Shown here piece after piece: positions 36,252-43,659 of a DNA stretch of 64,000 nt (within the stretch, counting starts at the first letter, position 1; each line of letters begins with the position of its first letter). Position numbers and translations under genes: made by a program. Source of the stretch: Amycolatopsis eburnea (GTDB lineage: Bacteria > Actinomycetota > Actinomycetes > Mycobacteriales > Pseudonocardiaceae); NCBI RefSeq assembly GCF_003937945.1, contig NZ_RSEC01000039.1:116935-180934 (forward strand), read 5' to 3'. The notes below the pieces were generated by a model. That model was not told the DNA's origin. It saw only the letters and a program-made list of their open reading frames with translations, and ran no database searches.

Positions 36252-37784
36252 TCAGGAGCGGCGGGCCCGCTTCGCCTTGCGCGGCGGCGGCAGGGCGCCT
36301 TCGGCGCGCAGGCGAGCGGCGTGCTCGGCCAGCGCGTCCACCAGGTGCGGGACGTCCGCCTTCTCCGGCTGGACGTCGACCCGGAGCCCGAATTCCACCG
36401 CGGTTTCCGCGGTCTTCGGGCCGATGCACGCGACCAGCGTGCGGGTGTGCGGCTTGCCGGCGATGCCGACCAGGTTCCGCACGGTCGAAGACGAGGTGAA
36501 GCAGACCGCGTCGAAACCGCCGGTCTTGATCATCTCGCGGGTCTCGGCGGGCGGCGGGGCGGCCCGGACGGTCCGGTAGGCCGTCACGTCGTCGATCTCC
36601 CAGCCGCGCTCGCGCAGGCCGGCCGACAGGGTCTCGGTGGCGATGTCCGCCCGCGGCAGCAGCACGCGGTCGACCGGGTCGAGGACGTCGTCGTACGGCG
36701 GGAACTCGGCCAGCAGGCCCTCGGAGGACTGCTCGCCCGACGGGACCAGCTCCGGGATGATGCCGAACGAGCGCACCTTCGCCGCGGTCGACTCGCCGAC
36801 GCAGGCGATCTTCACGCCGGAGAACGCGCGGGCGTCGAGCCCGAACTCCTCGAACTTCTCCCACACCGCGCGCACGGCGTTGGTGGAGGTGAAGACGATC
36901 CACTGGTAGCGGCCGTCGACCAGGCCCTTGACCGAGCGCTCCATCTGCGCCGGGCTGCGGGGCGGCTCGACCGAGATGGTCGGGACCTCGTGGGACGTCG
37001 CGCCGTGGCCGCGCAGGCGCTCGGCCATCTCGCCCGCCTGCTCCTTGGTGCGCGGCACCAGGACCTTCCAGCCGTACAGCGCGCGCGACTCCCACCACGA
37101 CAGCTTCGAGCGCTGCCCGGCGGCCTGGCCGATCGTGACGATCAGCGGCCCGACGAGCTCGCCGGCGTCGTTGGCGACCTTCTCGAGCGTGGTGTCGAGG
37201 GTGCGCTGGGTGTTGATGGTGCCGTTCGCGGTGACCGCGACCGGGGTCGACGCCGGGAGGCCGTTGCCGGTCAGCGCCGACGCGGCCTCGGCCAGGTGCG
37301 CCGACGTCGCGTGCAGCACCAGCGGGCCGGGCGCGGCGGCCAGCGCCGCCCAGTCGACGTCGCCGCGGACGTCGACCTCGACGTGCGTGCCGCCGAGCGC
37401 GACACCCGCGTACGCCGGGACGGCCGCGCCCGGGGAGACGCCCGGGATGACGTCGAACACGGCGCTCGTGCGCGCGACGGCCTGGACCTCGGCCACCACG
37501 GCCGGGGTGGTCAGCGGGTCGCCCGCGACCAGCCGCAGCACCAGCCGGCCGGCCTTGGCTTCGGCGGTGAGGTCCTTGGCGACCTCGGCGGCCTCGCCGA
37601 CGGCGGGCCGGACCTCGGCGCCTTCGGCGGCCATGGCCAGCACGGCCTGGGGCACGTCGGGGTCGGTCACCACGACCTCGGCCTTGGTCAGCAGCTCCTG
37701 GGCACGGACCGTGAGCAGGCCGGCGTCGCCGGGCCCGGAGCCCACGAACGCTACGCGCCCGGTGGTCTTTCGCGCGGGGGTCAT
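36252..37784 (-). CDS. hemD: Fused uroporphyrinogen-III methyltransferase / uroporphyrinogen-III synthase
   Basis: A two-domain enzyme of 510 residues. The N-terminal part (1-240) resembles the SAM-dependent CobA/SUMT fold (VAFVGSGPGDAGLLTVRAQELL, VIPGVSPGAAVPAYAG, but GDP at LVAGDPLT). The C-terminal part (255-495) is HemD-like (VLVPRTKEQAGEMAERLRGHG, CFTSSSTVRNLV). This fusion is normal in actinobacteria, where it cyclises hydroxymethylbilane; methylation may feed sirohaem or B12. It lies 76 bp after hemC. Confidence 0.93.
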   Translation of the reverse strand: MTPARKTTGRVAFVGSGPGDAGLLTVRAQELLTKAEVVVTDPDVPQAVLAMAAEGAEVRPAVGEAAEVAKDLTAEAKAGRLVLRLVAGDPLTTPAVVAEVQAVARTSAVFDVIPGVSPGAAVPAYAGVALGGTHVEVDVRGDVDWAALAAAPGPLVLHATSAHLAEAASALTGNGLPASTPVAVTANGTINTQRTLDTTLEKVANDAGELVGPLIVTIGQAAGQRSKLSWWESRALYGWKVLVPRTKEQAGEMAERLRGHGATSHEVPTISVEPPRSPAQMERSVKGLVDGRYQWIVFTSTNAVRAVWEKFEEFGLDARAFSGVKIACVGESTAAKVRSFGIIPELVPSGEQSSEGLLAEFPPYDDVLDPVDRVLLPRADIATETLSAGLRERGWEIDDVTAYRTVRAAPPPAETREMIKTGGFDAVCFTSSSTVRNLVGIAGKPHTRTLVACIGPKTAETAVEFGLRVDVQPEKADVPHLVDALAEHAARLRAEGALPPPRKAKRARRS

Positions 37785-37860
37785 TTCTCTCCTCTTGCGG
37801 CGGCCGTGCGCGATCGCACTGCCACAGGTCTCCTACGTCTTCGAAGCGCTCGCGAGAGCG

Positions 37861-38808
37861 CTACTGGGCGGGGCCGGAGAGGGCTCCGGCTCCGAGGTCC
37901 AGCAGCTCGGCGGCCAGGTCCTTGCCCAGCTGGGCGGCCTGGTCCTTGTCGGCCAGCGCGATGGCCCGGACCATGTCCACCGCGCCGTTCTCGCCCTCGG
38001 CCGCGGCGGTGCCGCGCAGCGAGATCCGTTCCACGACCTTGCCTTCGGCGTCGAGATCTTCGACGATCTCGGCGAGCGCGCCCACCGGCGCGCTGCACCC
38101 CGCCTCGAGCGCGGCCAGCAGGGCCCGCTCGGCCGTCACCGCGGCCCGCGTGCCCTCGTCGTCCAAAGTGGAGGTGAGCAGCTGCTCCAGTTCCACGTCG
38201 GCGGACCGGCACTCCACCGCCAGCGCGCCCTGTGCGGGCGCGGGCAGCATCTGGATCGGGTCGAGGGTCTCGGTGATCGCCTCGGCCAGTCCGACCCTGG
38301 CCAGTCCGGCACGCGCGAGCACCACGGCGTCGAGCTCGCCGTCGGTCACCTTGCGCATGCGGGTGTCGATATTGCCGCGAATCGGCACGATTTCCAAACC
38401 GAGACCCAGCGCGCGCAGCTGCGCGGTGCGCCGCGGCGAGCCGGTGCCCACCGTGGCCCCGGGCAGCAGCTCGCCCAGCGTGAGCCCGTCGCGCGCGATG
38501 AGCGCGTCCCGCGGGTCCTCGCGCGGCGGCACGGCGGCCAGGGTGATGCCCGGCTCCGGCGTGGTCGGCAGGTCCTTGTACGAGTGGACGATGACGTCGA
38601 CTTCGTTGCGCAGCAAGGCTTCCCGCAACGCCGACGTGAAGACGCCGACCCCGATCGTGGGAATCGGCGCGGAAGACTGGTCACCGGGCGTGGTCACCTT
38701 GACGATCTCGACCTCGGCGCCGGTGGCGCGCAGGGCGTCGGCGACGGTCCCGGTCTGGGCGAGCGCGAGCTTGGAGCCGCGCGTGCCCATGCGAATGACT
38801 CTGGTCAC
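37861..38808 (-). CDS. hemC: Hydroxymethylbilane synthase (porphobilinogen deaminase)
   Basis: HemC polymerises four porphobilinogens. The 315-residue protein has GTRGSKLALAQT at the N-terminus, HSYKDLPTTPEPGITLAAV, the PRRTAQLRAL and GNIDTRMRKV arginine motifs, and the dipyrromethane cofactor cysteine Cys238 in ALEAGCSAPVGA. I chose the GTG at 38806-38808, two bases after the hemA stop. Open frame upstream is a shadow of hemA. Confidence 0.96.
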   Translation of the reverse strand: MTRVIRMGTRGSKLALAQTGTVADALRATGAEVEIVKVTTPGDQSSAPIPTIGVGVFTSALREALLRNEVDVIVHSYKDLPTTPEPGITLAAVPPREDPRDALIARDGLTLGELLPGATVGTGSPRRTAQLRALGLGLEIVPIRGNIDTRMRKVTDGELDAVVLARAGLARVGLAEAITETLDPIQMLPAPAQGALAVECRSADVELEQLLTSTLDDEGTRAAVTAERALLAALEAGCSAPVGALAEIVEDLDAEGKVVERISLRGTAAAEGENGAVDMVRAIALADKDQAAQLGKDLAAELLDLGAGALSGPAQ

Positions 38809-38810
38809 TA

Positions 38811-40118
38811 CTACTTCTTCTCTGCTGGGGGCTTCGGGCTCGCCACGGCGGCCGGTGCCTGCGGGTCGAGGCAGAACAGTTCGCGCAACGCGTTCGCGTA
38901 GTCGGTGTCGGCCGTCTCGGCGGCCAGCTGCTTGACCCGCACCGTCGGCGCGTGGAGCAGCTTGTCGACCACCCGGCGAACCGTGCGGCCGACCTCTTCG
39001 CGGACCCCGGCGTCGAGCTCCGGGAGCCGGTTGTCCAGCCGCAGCAGCTCGGCGTCGACGACCTCGGCCGCGCGCTTGCGCAACGCCGTCACGGTCGGGG
39101 TCACCTCGGCGCTGCGCTGCCCGGCGAGGTAGTCGCGGACCTCGTCGAGGACGATCCCGGTCGCCTTGGCGGTCTGGCGCTCGGTGGTCGGGGTGCCCGC
39201 TTCGCGCATCCGGCGCTGGATGGTGGCCAGGTCGACGACCCGGACGTCGGCCAGCTCGCCGACCGCCGGGTCGACGTCGCGCGGCAGGCCGAGGTCGCAG
39301 ACGACGAGGGCGCGGCCACCGCGGGGCAGCACGTGCTCCGGCGTGAAGACGGCGTCCTGCGCGCCGGTGCAGCAGATCACGATGTCGGCGTCGCGAACGG
39401 CGTCGGCGACCCCGGACAGCGGGACCGCGCGGGCCGGCACGCCCTGCTCGGTGACGTTCGCGGCGAGCCGTCGCGCGCGGGCGTCGGTGCGGTTGGCGAC
39501 GGTGATCTCGCCGATGCCCGCCTTGCGCAGCTGCGACGCGCTCAGCGCGCCCATCGAGCCGGCGCCGACGATGACGGCGTGCTTGCCGGTGACGTCCCCG
39601 GCCGCGGCGAGCGCTTCGGACACGACCGACGCGCCGAGCTGGTCGAGCCCGGTCTCGGTGTGGACGCGCTTGCCGACGCGCAGCGTGGTCTGGATCAGCT
39701 CGTGCAGCGTGCGGCCGACGGTGCCGGCCTCGCGCGCGGTGGCGTACGCGGACCGGATCTGGCCGAGGATCTGCGTCTCGCCGACGACCATCGAGTCGAG
39801 GCCCGAGGTGACCGAGAAGAGGTGCTCGACGGCGGCGCCGGCGTAGTGGACGTACAGGCTGTCGTAGAGCTCGGCGGGTTCCATCCCGGCCTGGCGGGCA
39901 AGCACGTCGGAGACGTCGTTGAGGCCGCCGTGGAAGGTCTCGACGACGGCGTAGACCTCGATCCGGTTGCACGTCGAGACGAGCATGACCTCGCTGACGT
40001 GCTGGGCCTGCTGCAGCTCGTCGAGCACCTTGCCGACCTCGGGCGCGGGGATCGCGGCGCGCTCGAGCGTGCTCAGCTCCGCACTCCGGTGCGAAAGACC
40101 GACCGCCAAAACGCTCAT
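38811..40118 (-). CDS. hemA: Glutamyl-tRNA reductase
   Basis: HemA reduces glutamyl-tRNA to glutamate-1-semialdehyde, the first step of the C5 haem pathway and its usual control point. The 435-residue product has the catalytic Cys50 in VSTCNRIEVYA, the GETQILGQIRSAY block and a Rossmann NADPH site VIVGAGSMGALSA. Its ATG overlaps the rex stop by 4 bp, the arrangement of rex-hemACD operons in Streptomyces. Confidence 0.97.
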   Translation of the reverse strand: MSVLAVGLSHRSAELSTLERAAIPAPEVGKVLDELQQAQHVSEVMLVSTCNRIEVYAVVETFHGGLNDVSDVLARQAGMEPAELYDSLYVHYAGAAVEHLFSVTSGLDSMVVGETQILGQIRSAYATAREAGTVGRTLHELIQTTLRVGKRVHTETGLDQLGASVVSEALAAAGDVTGKHAVIVGAGSMGALSASQLRKAGIGEITVANRTDARARRLAANVTEQGVPARAVPLSGVADAVRDADIVICCTGAQDAVFTPEHVLPRGGRALVVCDLGLPRDVDPAVGELADVRVVDLATIQRRMREAGTPTTERQTAKATGIVLDEVRDYLAGQRSAEVTPTVTALRKRAAEVVDAELLRLDNRLPELDAGVREEVGRTVRRVVDKLLHAPTVRVKQLAAETADTDYANALRELFCLDPQAPAAVASPKPPAEKK

Positions 40119-41029
40119 GAGCGCACCACCATTTCCCGTCCGCCGTCCGGACCCGAACCGTTCCGCCTGCCGTTCCCATTCTCGGACGGCGCACCGGGGG
40201 CGCGTAATCCGGAATTGCCCTGATCCGCGGCGGCGTCATCCGCGCGGCGGGCTACATGGAACGAGAGTATCTGCAGCTCGACGGCCAAATCCACTTTGCG
40301 GACCTCGATGTGAGCAGGAACCTGCAACACGACCGGGGCGAAGTTGAGGATGCACTGGACACCGCCCGCGACCAGCCGGTCACACACCGACTGCGCGGCG
40401 GTCGGCGGGGTGGCGATGACGCCGATGGAGATGCCGCGCTCGGCGCAGATCCGCGGGATGTCGTCCATGTGCGACACCGGGAGCCCGCCGACGGGCACGC
40501 CGATCAGGTCCGGGTCCAGGTCGAACAGGGCCTCGACCGGGAAGCCGCGCCCCGGGAAGCCGCCGTAGTTCGCCAGCGCGTGGCCCAGGTTGCCGATCCC
40601 GACCACGGCGACCTTGTGCTGCCGGGTCAGGCCGAGGATGCGCTCGATCTGGCTCACCAGGACGCTGACTTCGTAGCCGACGCCGCGGGTGCCGTACGAA
40701 CCGAGGTAGGAGAGGTCCTTGCGCAGTTTCGCGGAATTCACGCCTGCGGCCTGCGACAGCTCTTCGCTCGACACCGTCGTGGCGCCCTGGTCGCGCAGAC
40801 CGGACAGCACCCGCAGGTAGACGGCGAGCCGCGCGACGGCCGCTTCGGGGATCGACTTCGCCCGGACGGCCTCGGGAGCATCCCCGTTGCGCCCGTCGGC
40901 GTCGGCGGGTACGGCGGGCATCTCGGCGGTGGGGGCGTTGTCGGCGTCCGGTGCGGTCGAGCGGCGGGCCCGTCGCGGCGCCCGGCCCGGGGAGTCCGCC
41001 GCGTCGCGCCTCCCCCGCTGTGTCACCAC
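40115..41029 (-). CDS. rex: Redox-sensing transcriptional repressor Rex
   Basis: Rex binds DNA when NADH is low and is released by NADH. The 304-residue product has a winged helix (VSSEELSQAAGVNSAKLRKD, LSYLGSYGTRGVGY), a Rossmann fold VAVVGIGNLGHALANYGGF, and a C-terminal helix SFHVARRADD used for domain swapping. N- and C-terminal tails are charged and probably disordered. I chose the GTG at 41027-41029, which has CAGGAG 9 nt upstream; a GTG at 41056 is the longer option. Candidate operators lie upstream of this gene and of nuoA. Confidence 0.93.
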   Translation of the reverse strand: MVTQRGRRDAADSPGRAPRRARRSTAPDADNAPTAEMPAVPADADGRNGDAPEAVRAKSIPEAAVARLAVYLRVLSGLRDQGATTVSSEELSQAAGVNSAKLRKDLSYLGSYGTRGVGYEVSVLVSQIERILGLTRQHKVAVVGIGNLGHALANYGGFPGRGFPVEALFDLDPDLIGVPVGGLPVSHMDDIPRICAERGISIGVIATPPTAAQSVCDRLVAGGVQCILNFAPVVLQVPAHIEVRKVDLAVELQILSFHVARRADDAAADQGNSGLRAPGAPSENGNGRRNGSGPDGGREMVVRS

Positions 41030-41160
41030 GCCCGTAGTCTCCTGCCCGCTGTGCACCCGGCGGCCATCGCCACGGCCGTGCCGAACTGTGTCTTGACCCA
41101 GGACGCGGAGTCCGGTTCGATGCCGGACCGCCCGGGGGCGATGGCCCTACGGTAGACCAC

Positions 41161-41178
41161 TTGTGAACGCACGCACAA
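41161..41178. promoter_or_regulatory. Candidate Rex operator upstream of rex
   Basis: TTGTGAACGCACGCACAA matches TTGTGAA-N4-TTCACAA at 12 of 14 defined positions and lies about 130 bp upstream of the rex GTG. Streptomyces Rex represses its own rex-hemACD operon, so autoregulation is plausible. Confidence 0.6.
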
Positions 41179-41390
41179 AGTCACTGGTCGGAGGCGGTTC
41201 CCAGGGGCTGGAACCGGGCGCGCGATCATGACACGGCGTCAGAATCCTTGCCCGCCAGGCACTTCCGGCACTCGGCGAACCGGCGCCGGGACGACATGAA
41301 CGAGTCGTTCACCTCGTCCGACGACAGGGTTCCGGCAAAGTCGCTTGCGTGGCCGTGCCACCGGTGTCGCTCAGGTGCGGGGCGGATCGC

Positions 41391-41503
41391 CCGGAACGGC
41401 CAGTTCGGCGACCGGAGTGGCCAACACACCGGAGACCCGCACGTGTTGGCCCTTCCGGTCGTTGTGTTGGCCGTTCCGGTCGGCATGTTGGCCGCTTCGG
41501 TCG
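41391..41503. repeat. Inverted tandem array of 21-bp TGTTGGCCnTTCCGGTCG units
   Basis: Three direct copies start at 41444, 41465 and 41486 with an exact 21-bp period; two inverted copies lie at about 41391-41402 (partial) and 41409-41426. The whole array can fold as one hairpin. The period is a multiple of three and two helical turns. Confidence 0.85.
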
Positions 41504-41592
41504 GCGCGAACCCCGAAGTCGCACAGCATCGTCTGTGGAGATGAATGAGTCATTCAGGCGTCTCCGCCGGTCCCACCGGGCAGGCACTTCCG

Positions 41593-41625
41593 GCACTCAG
41601 CTCGCGTCGAGGCTCACCGAGTGCC
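41593..41625. repeat. 33-bp exact copy of the 3' end of the oxidoreductase gene (copy 1)
   Basis: Positions 41593-41625 are identical to 41767-41799, which covers the last nine codons and stop of the molybdopterin gene. Sequence on both sides of the copies differs. The 141 bp between them includes the TGAATGA hairpin. Confidence 0.9.
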
Positions 41626-41688
41626 GTCCTCACGACGCGGCGAGCGGCCCGTCGGACGCGCTGAACGGCTCGGGTCGCGCACCCCGGT

Positions 41689-41741
41689 GTCTTGAATGAG
41701 TCATTCAGGTCGTCGGAGGTCCTGAATGACTCATTCAAGAC
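41689..41741. terminator. TGAATGA-family hairpin after the molybdopterin gene
   Basis: Perfect 21-bp arms 41689-41709 and 41721-41741 with loop TCGTCGGAGGT. It lies 30 bp beyond the stop of the leftward gene, so it could end its transcript. Each arm is itself a palindrome. Confidence 0.7.
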
Positions 41742-41770
41742 CTTTGGCACGCCGCCAGGGCCATGCGCAC

Positions 41771-43348
41771 TCAGCTCGCGTCGAGGCTCACCGAGTGCCA
41801 GCCCGTCGCCCCGTCCGGGACCGGGTCCGCGCGGTTCTCCGTCTGCGTGTAGCCGTCCTGGTCCGTCGCCCGGACGAACGCCTGGTGCGTCCCCTTCGGC
41901 ACGTCCAGCTCGGCCCACCACATGCGCCAGGTGTCCTTGCTCACCTCCGCCGACAGCGTCGCCAGCTGCCACGGGCCCTGGTCCAGCCGGACCTCGACCT
42001 TCGCGATGCCGGTGTGCTGGGCCCACGCCGTCCCCGCCAGGCGGACCTTGCCCGCCGGGACGCGGGCGAAGCCGGACGGGGTGTCGATGCGCGACTCGGT
42101 CTTGATCGGCGCCTGCTCGCCCCAGCCGCGGCTGAGCCAGTACGCCTGCCGGTCGCTCCACTTCGTGAACTCCAGCGACTGGACCCACTTCGTCGCCGAC
42201 ACGTACCCGTACAGCCCGGGGATCACGATCCGGGCCGGGAAGCCGTGCTCGACCGGGAGGGGTTCGCCGTTCATGCCGATCGCCAGCATCGCGCCGCGCT
42301 GGGGGTCGAGGGCGACGTTCGCGGGGGTGCCGCACGTCCAGCCGTCGACGCTGGTGGCGAACATCTGCTCCGCGCCCGCCTGCACGCCGGCTTCGTCGAG
42401 CAGGTCCACCAGGTCCACGCCGATCCAGCTGGCGTTGGAGATCAGCGGGCCGCCGACCTCGTTGGACACGCACGTCAGCGTCACCCGGCGTTCGACCAGC
42501 GGCCGGTTCCGGATGTCGGCGTAGGAGAACGTCACCTCGCGGTCGACCAGCCCGTGGATCTTCAGGCTCCAGTCCTCGGTCCGGATCTGCGGCACGACCA
42601 GCGCGGTGTCGATGCGGTAGAAGTCGCCGTTCGGCGTGATGAACGGCGGTGAGCCCAGCTTCGCGAAGTCGGCGTCCGCGGGCAGCGGCGGCGCGGTCCG
42701 CGCGGGCACCAGCGGGCCGACGGTGGCCCGGGAGTCCTCGGCGTTCGAGCTGGTCCCGGCCACTTGGCCGACCACCGCCGCGACCCCGGAACCCGCCACG
42801 ACACCAACCCCGGCGCGCAGGAACTTCCGCCGCGACGCCCCGGATGCCGCACTTTCACGTGAAAGTGCGGCCCCCTGGTCGGCACTTTCACGTGAAAGTG
42901 CGAGCCGGTGCAGCGAGGTGAACGCGGCGAGGCCGGCGACCAGGGCCGCGATCGGCGCCAGCAGCGACACCTGACCGAGGTCGGAACGCGCGTACACCGC
43001 GGCGACCCCGGCGGCGCCGAGCAGGACGACCAGGATCTGCCCGGCCCGCGGCGTCCGGCGCGAAAGCTGCCCGGCCAGCAGCGCGAACAGCACCAGCACC
43101 ACGGCCAGCCCGACCTTCAGCACCGGCTTGTCCCAGGTGCCCAGCGTCCGCTCGGCCCACTTCACGACGGCCGTCGGGCTGTGGTCGACCACGTAGTTCG
43201 CCACCGCGATGAACGGCGAAGCCGTGTACCCGACGAAGCCCGCGACCAGGTGCCCCACGCCGAGGGCGGCGGCCAGCGCGAGGACGCCGACCAGGGCCGC
43301 GACCGGCAGCGAAAGCCGCCGCGGCGGCGCGTCTTGCAGAGTGGTCAC
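41771..43348 (-). CDS. Membrane-anchored molybdopterin oxidoreductase (sulfite oxidase family)
   Basis: The 525-residue protein has four membrane helices in the first 145 residues, a twin-arginine-like SRRKFLRAG at 172-180, then a molybdopterin domain (about 230-410) with the Mo-ligand Cys293 in LTCVSNEVGG and a C-terminal dimerisation domain. It should act outside the membrane; the substrate is unknown (sulfite, nitrate or another oxoanion). Residues 150-168 contain ALSRESA twice, encoded by two palindromes that resemble intergenic repeats. Last gene of an operon with the glutaredoxin-like gene. Confidence 0.92.
   Translation of the reverse strand: MTTLQDAPPRRLSLPVAALVGVLALAAALGVGHLVAGFVGYTASPFIAVANYVVDHSPTAVVKWAERTLGTWDKPVLKVGLAVVLVLFALLAGQLSRRTPRAGQILVVLLGAAGVAAVYARSDLGQVSLLAPIAALVAGLAAFTSLHRLALSRESADQGAALSRESAASGASRRKFLRAGVGVVAGSGVAAVVGQVAGTSSNAEDSRATVGPLVPARTAPPLPADADFAKLGSPPFITPNGDFYRIDTALVVPQIRTEDWSLKIHGLVDREVTFSYADIRNRPLVERRVTLTCVSNEVGGPLISNASWIGVDLVDLLDEAGVQAGAEQMFATSVDGWTCGTPANVALDPQRGAMLAIGMNGEPLPVEHGFPARIVIPGLYGYVSATKWVQSLEFTKWSDRQAYWLSRGWGEQAPIKTESRIDTPSGFARVPAGKVRLAGTAWAQHTGIAKVEVRLDQGPWQLATLSAEVSKDTWRMWWAELDVPKGTHQAFVRATDQDGYTQTENRADPVPDGATGWHSVSLDAS
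42846..42871. repeat. 26-bp palindrome inside the coding sequence (TTTCACGTGAAA core)
   Basis: Perfect 13-bp arms centred on CACGTG. It is read in frame as ALSRESA just before the twin-arginine-like motif. The same element occurs between genes elsewhere in the window. Confidence 0.9.
42882..42901. repeat. 20-bp palindrome inside the coding sequence, second copy
   Basis: GCACTTTCACGTGAAAGTGC is a perfect palindrome 33 bp (11 codons) from the centre of the first copy, so both are read as ALSRESA in the same frame. Confidence 0.9.
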
Positions 43349-43406
43349 GCCTCCATCTTCGCCAGGCGGAGCGTGAACAGGCTGCCGGATACCGCTTACG
43401 GACGTG

Positions 43407-43649
43407 TTACGGCTGGGCCAGCGCGCGCCGCAGCCGGTCCTCTTCGACGCGCCAGTAGCCGTGCTCGGCGCCGTCGACCAGGATCACCGGGACGCGGTCG
43501 CCGTACTCCGCGCGCCACTCCGGGTCGGTGTCGACGTCCTCGGCCTTCCACGCGACGCCGAGCTCCCCGCAGATCCGCGCGACCTCGGCCTCCGCGACCT
43601 CGCAGAGGTGGCAGCCCTCGCGGCCCATGACCGTCACTTCGTGCGCCAT
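43407..43649 (-). CDS. Glutaredoxin-like protein
   Basis: An 80-residue thioredoxin-fold protein with the redox motif GCHLCE (Cys13, Cys16) and the cis-proline region RVPVILVDG. A similar short protein lies near hemA in mycobacteria (Rv0508). It probably reduces disulphides in the cytoplasm. It starts 10 bp after the acyl-CoA synthetase gene and is followed by the molybdopterin gene after 58 bp. Confidence 0.9.
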   Translation of the reverse strand: MAHEVTVMGREGCHLCEVAEAEVARICGELGVAWKAEDVDTDPEWRAEYGDRVPVILVDGAEHGYWRVEEDRLRRALAQP

Positions 43650-43659
43650 GGCGTCCTTC

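Larger units (their letters stand above)
41227..41770. repeat. Gene-free 544-bp cluster of palindromes and tandem repeats
   Basis: Between rex and the 3' end of the molybdopterin oxidoreductase gene I see no credible gene. The stretch holds a GAACGAGTCGTTC palindrome (41298-41310), an inverted tandem array of TGTTGGCC units (41391-41503), a single TGAATGAGTCATTCA (41542-41556), an 18-bp direct repeat (41256-41273 and 41581-41598), part of a 33-bp direct repeat and a full TGAATGA hairpin. Short frames crossing it only reflect the repeats. Confidence 0.85.

Noticed and set aside
41248..41699. Several short frames reading NESF and VGRSGR peptides in the rex-oxidoreductase gap
   Set aside because: The palindromes and 21-bp array read similarly on both strands because of their symmetry, so the peptides are a by-product of the repeats.
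41227..41770. Insertion sequence remnant
   Set aside because: There are direct and inverted repeats but no transposase fragment in any frame.
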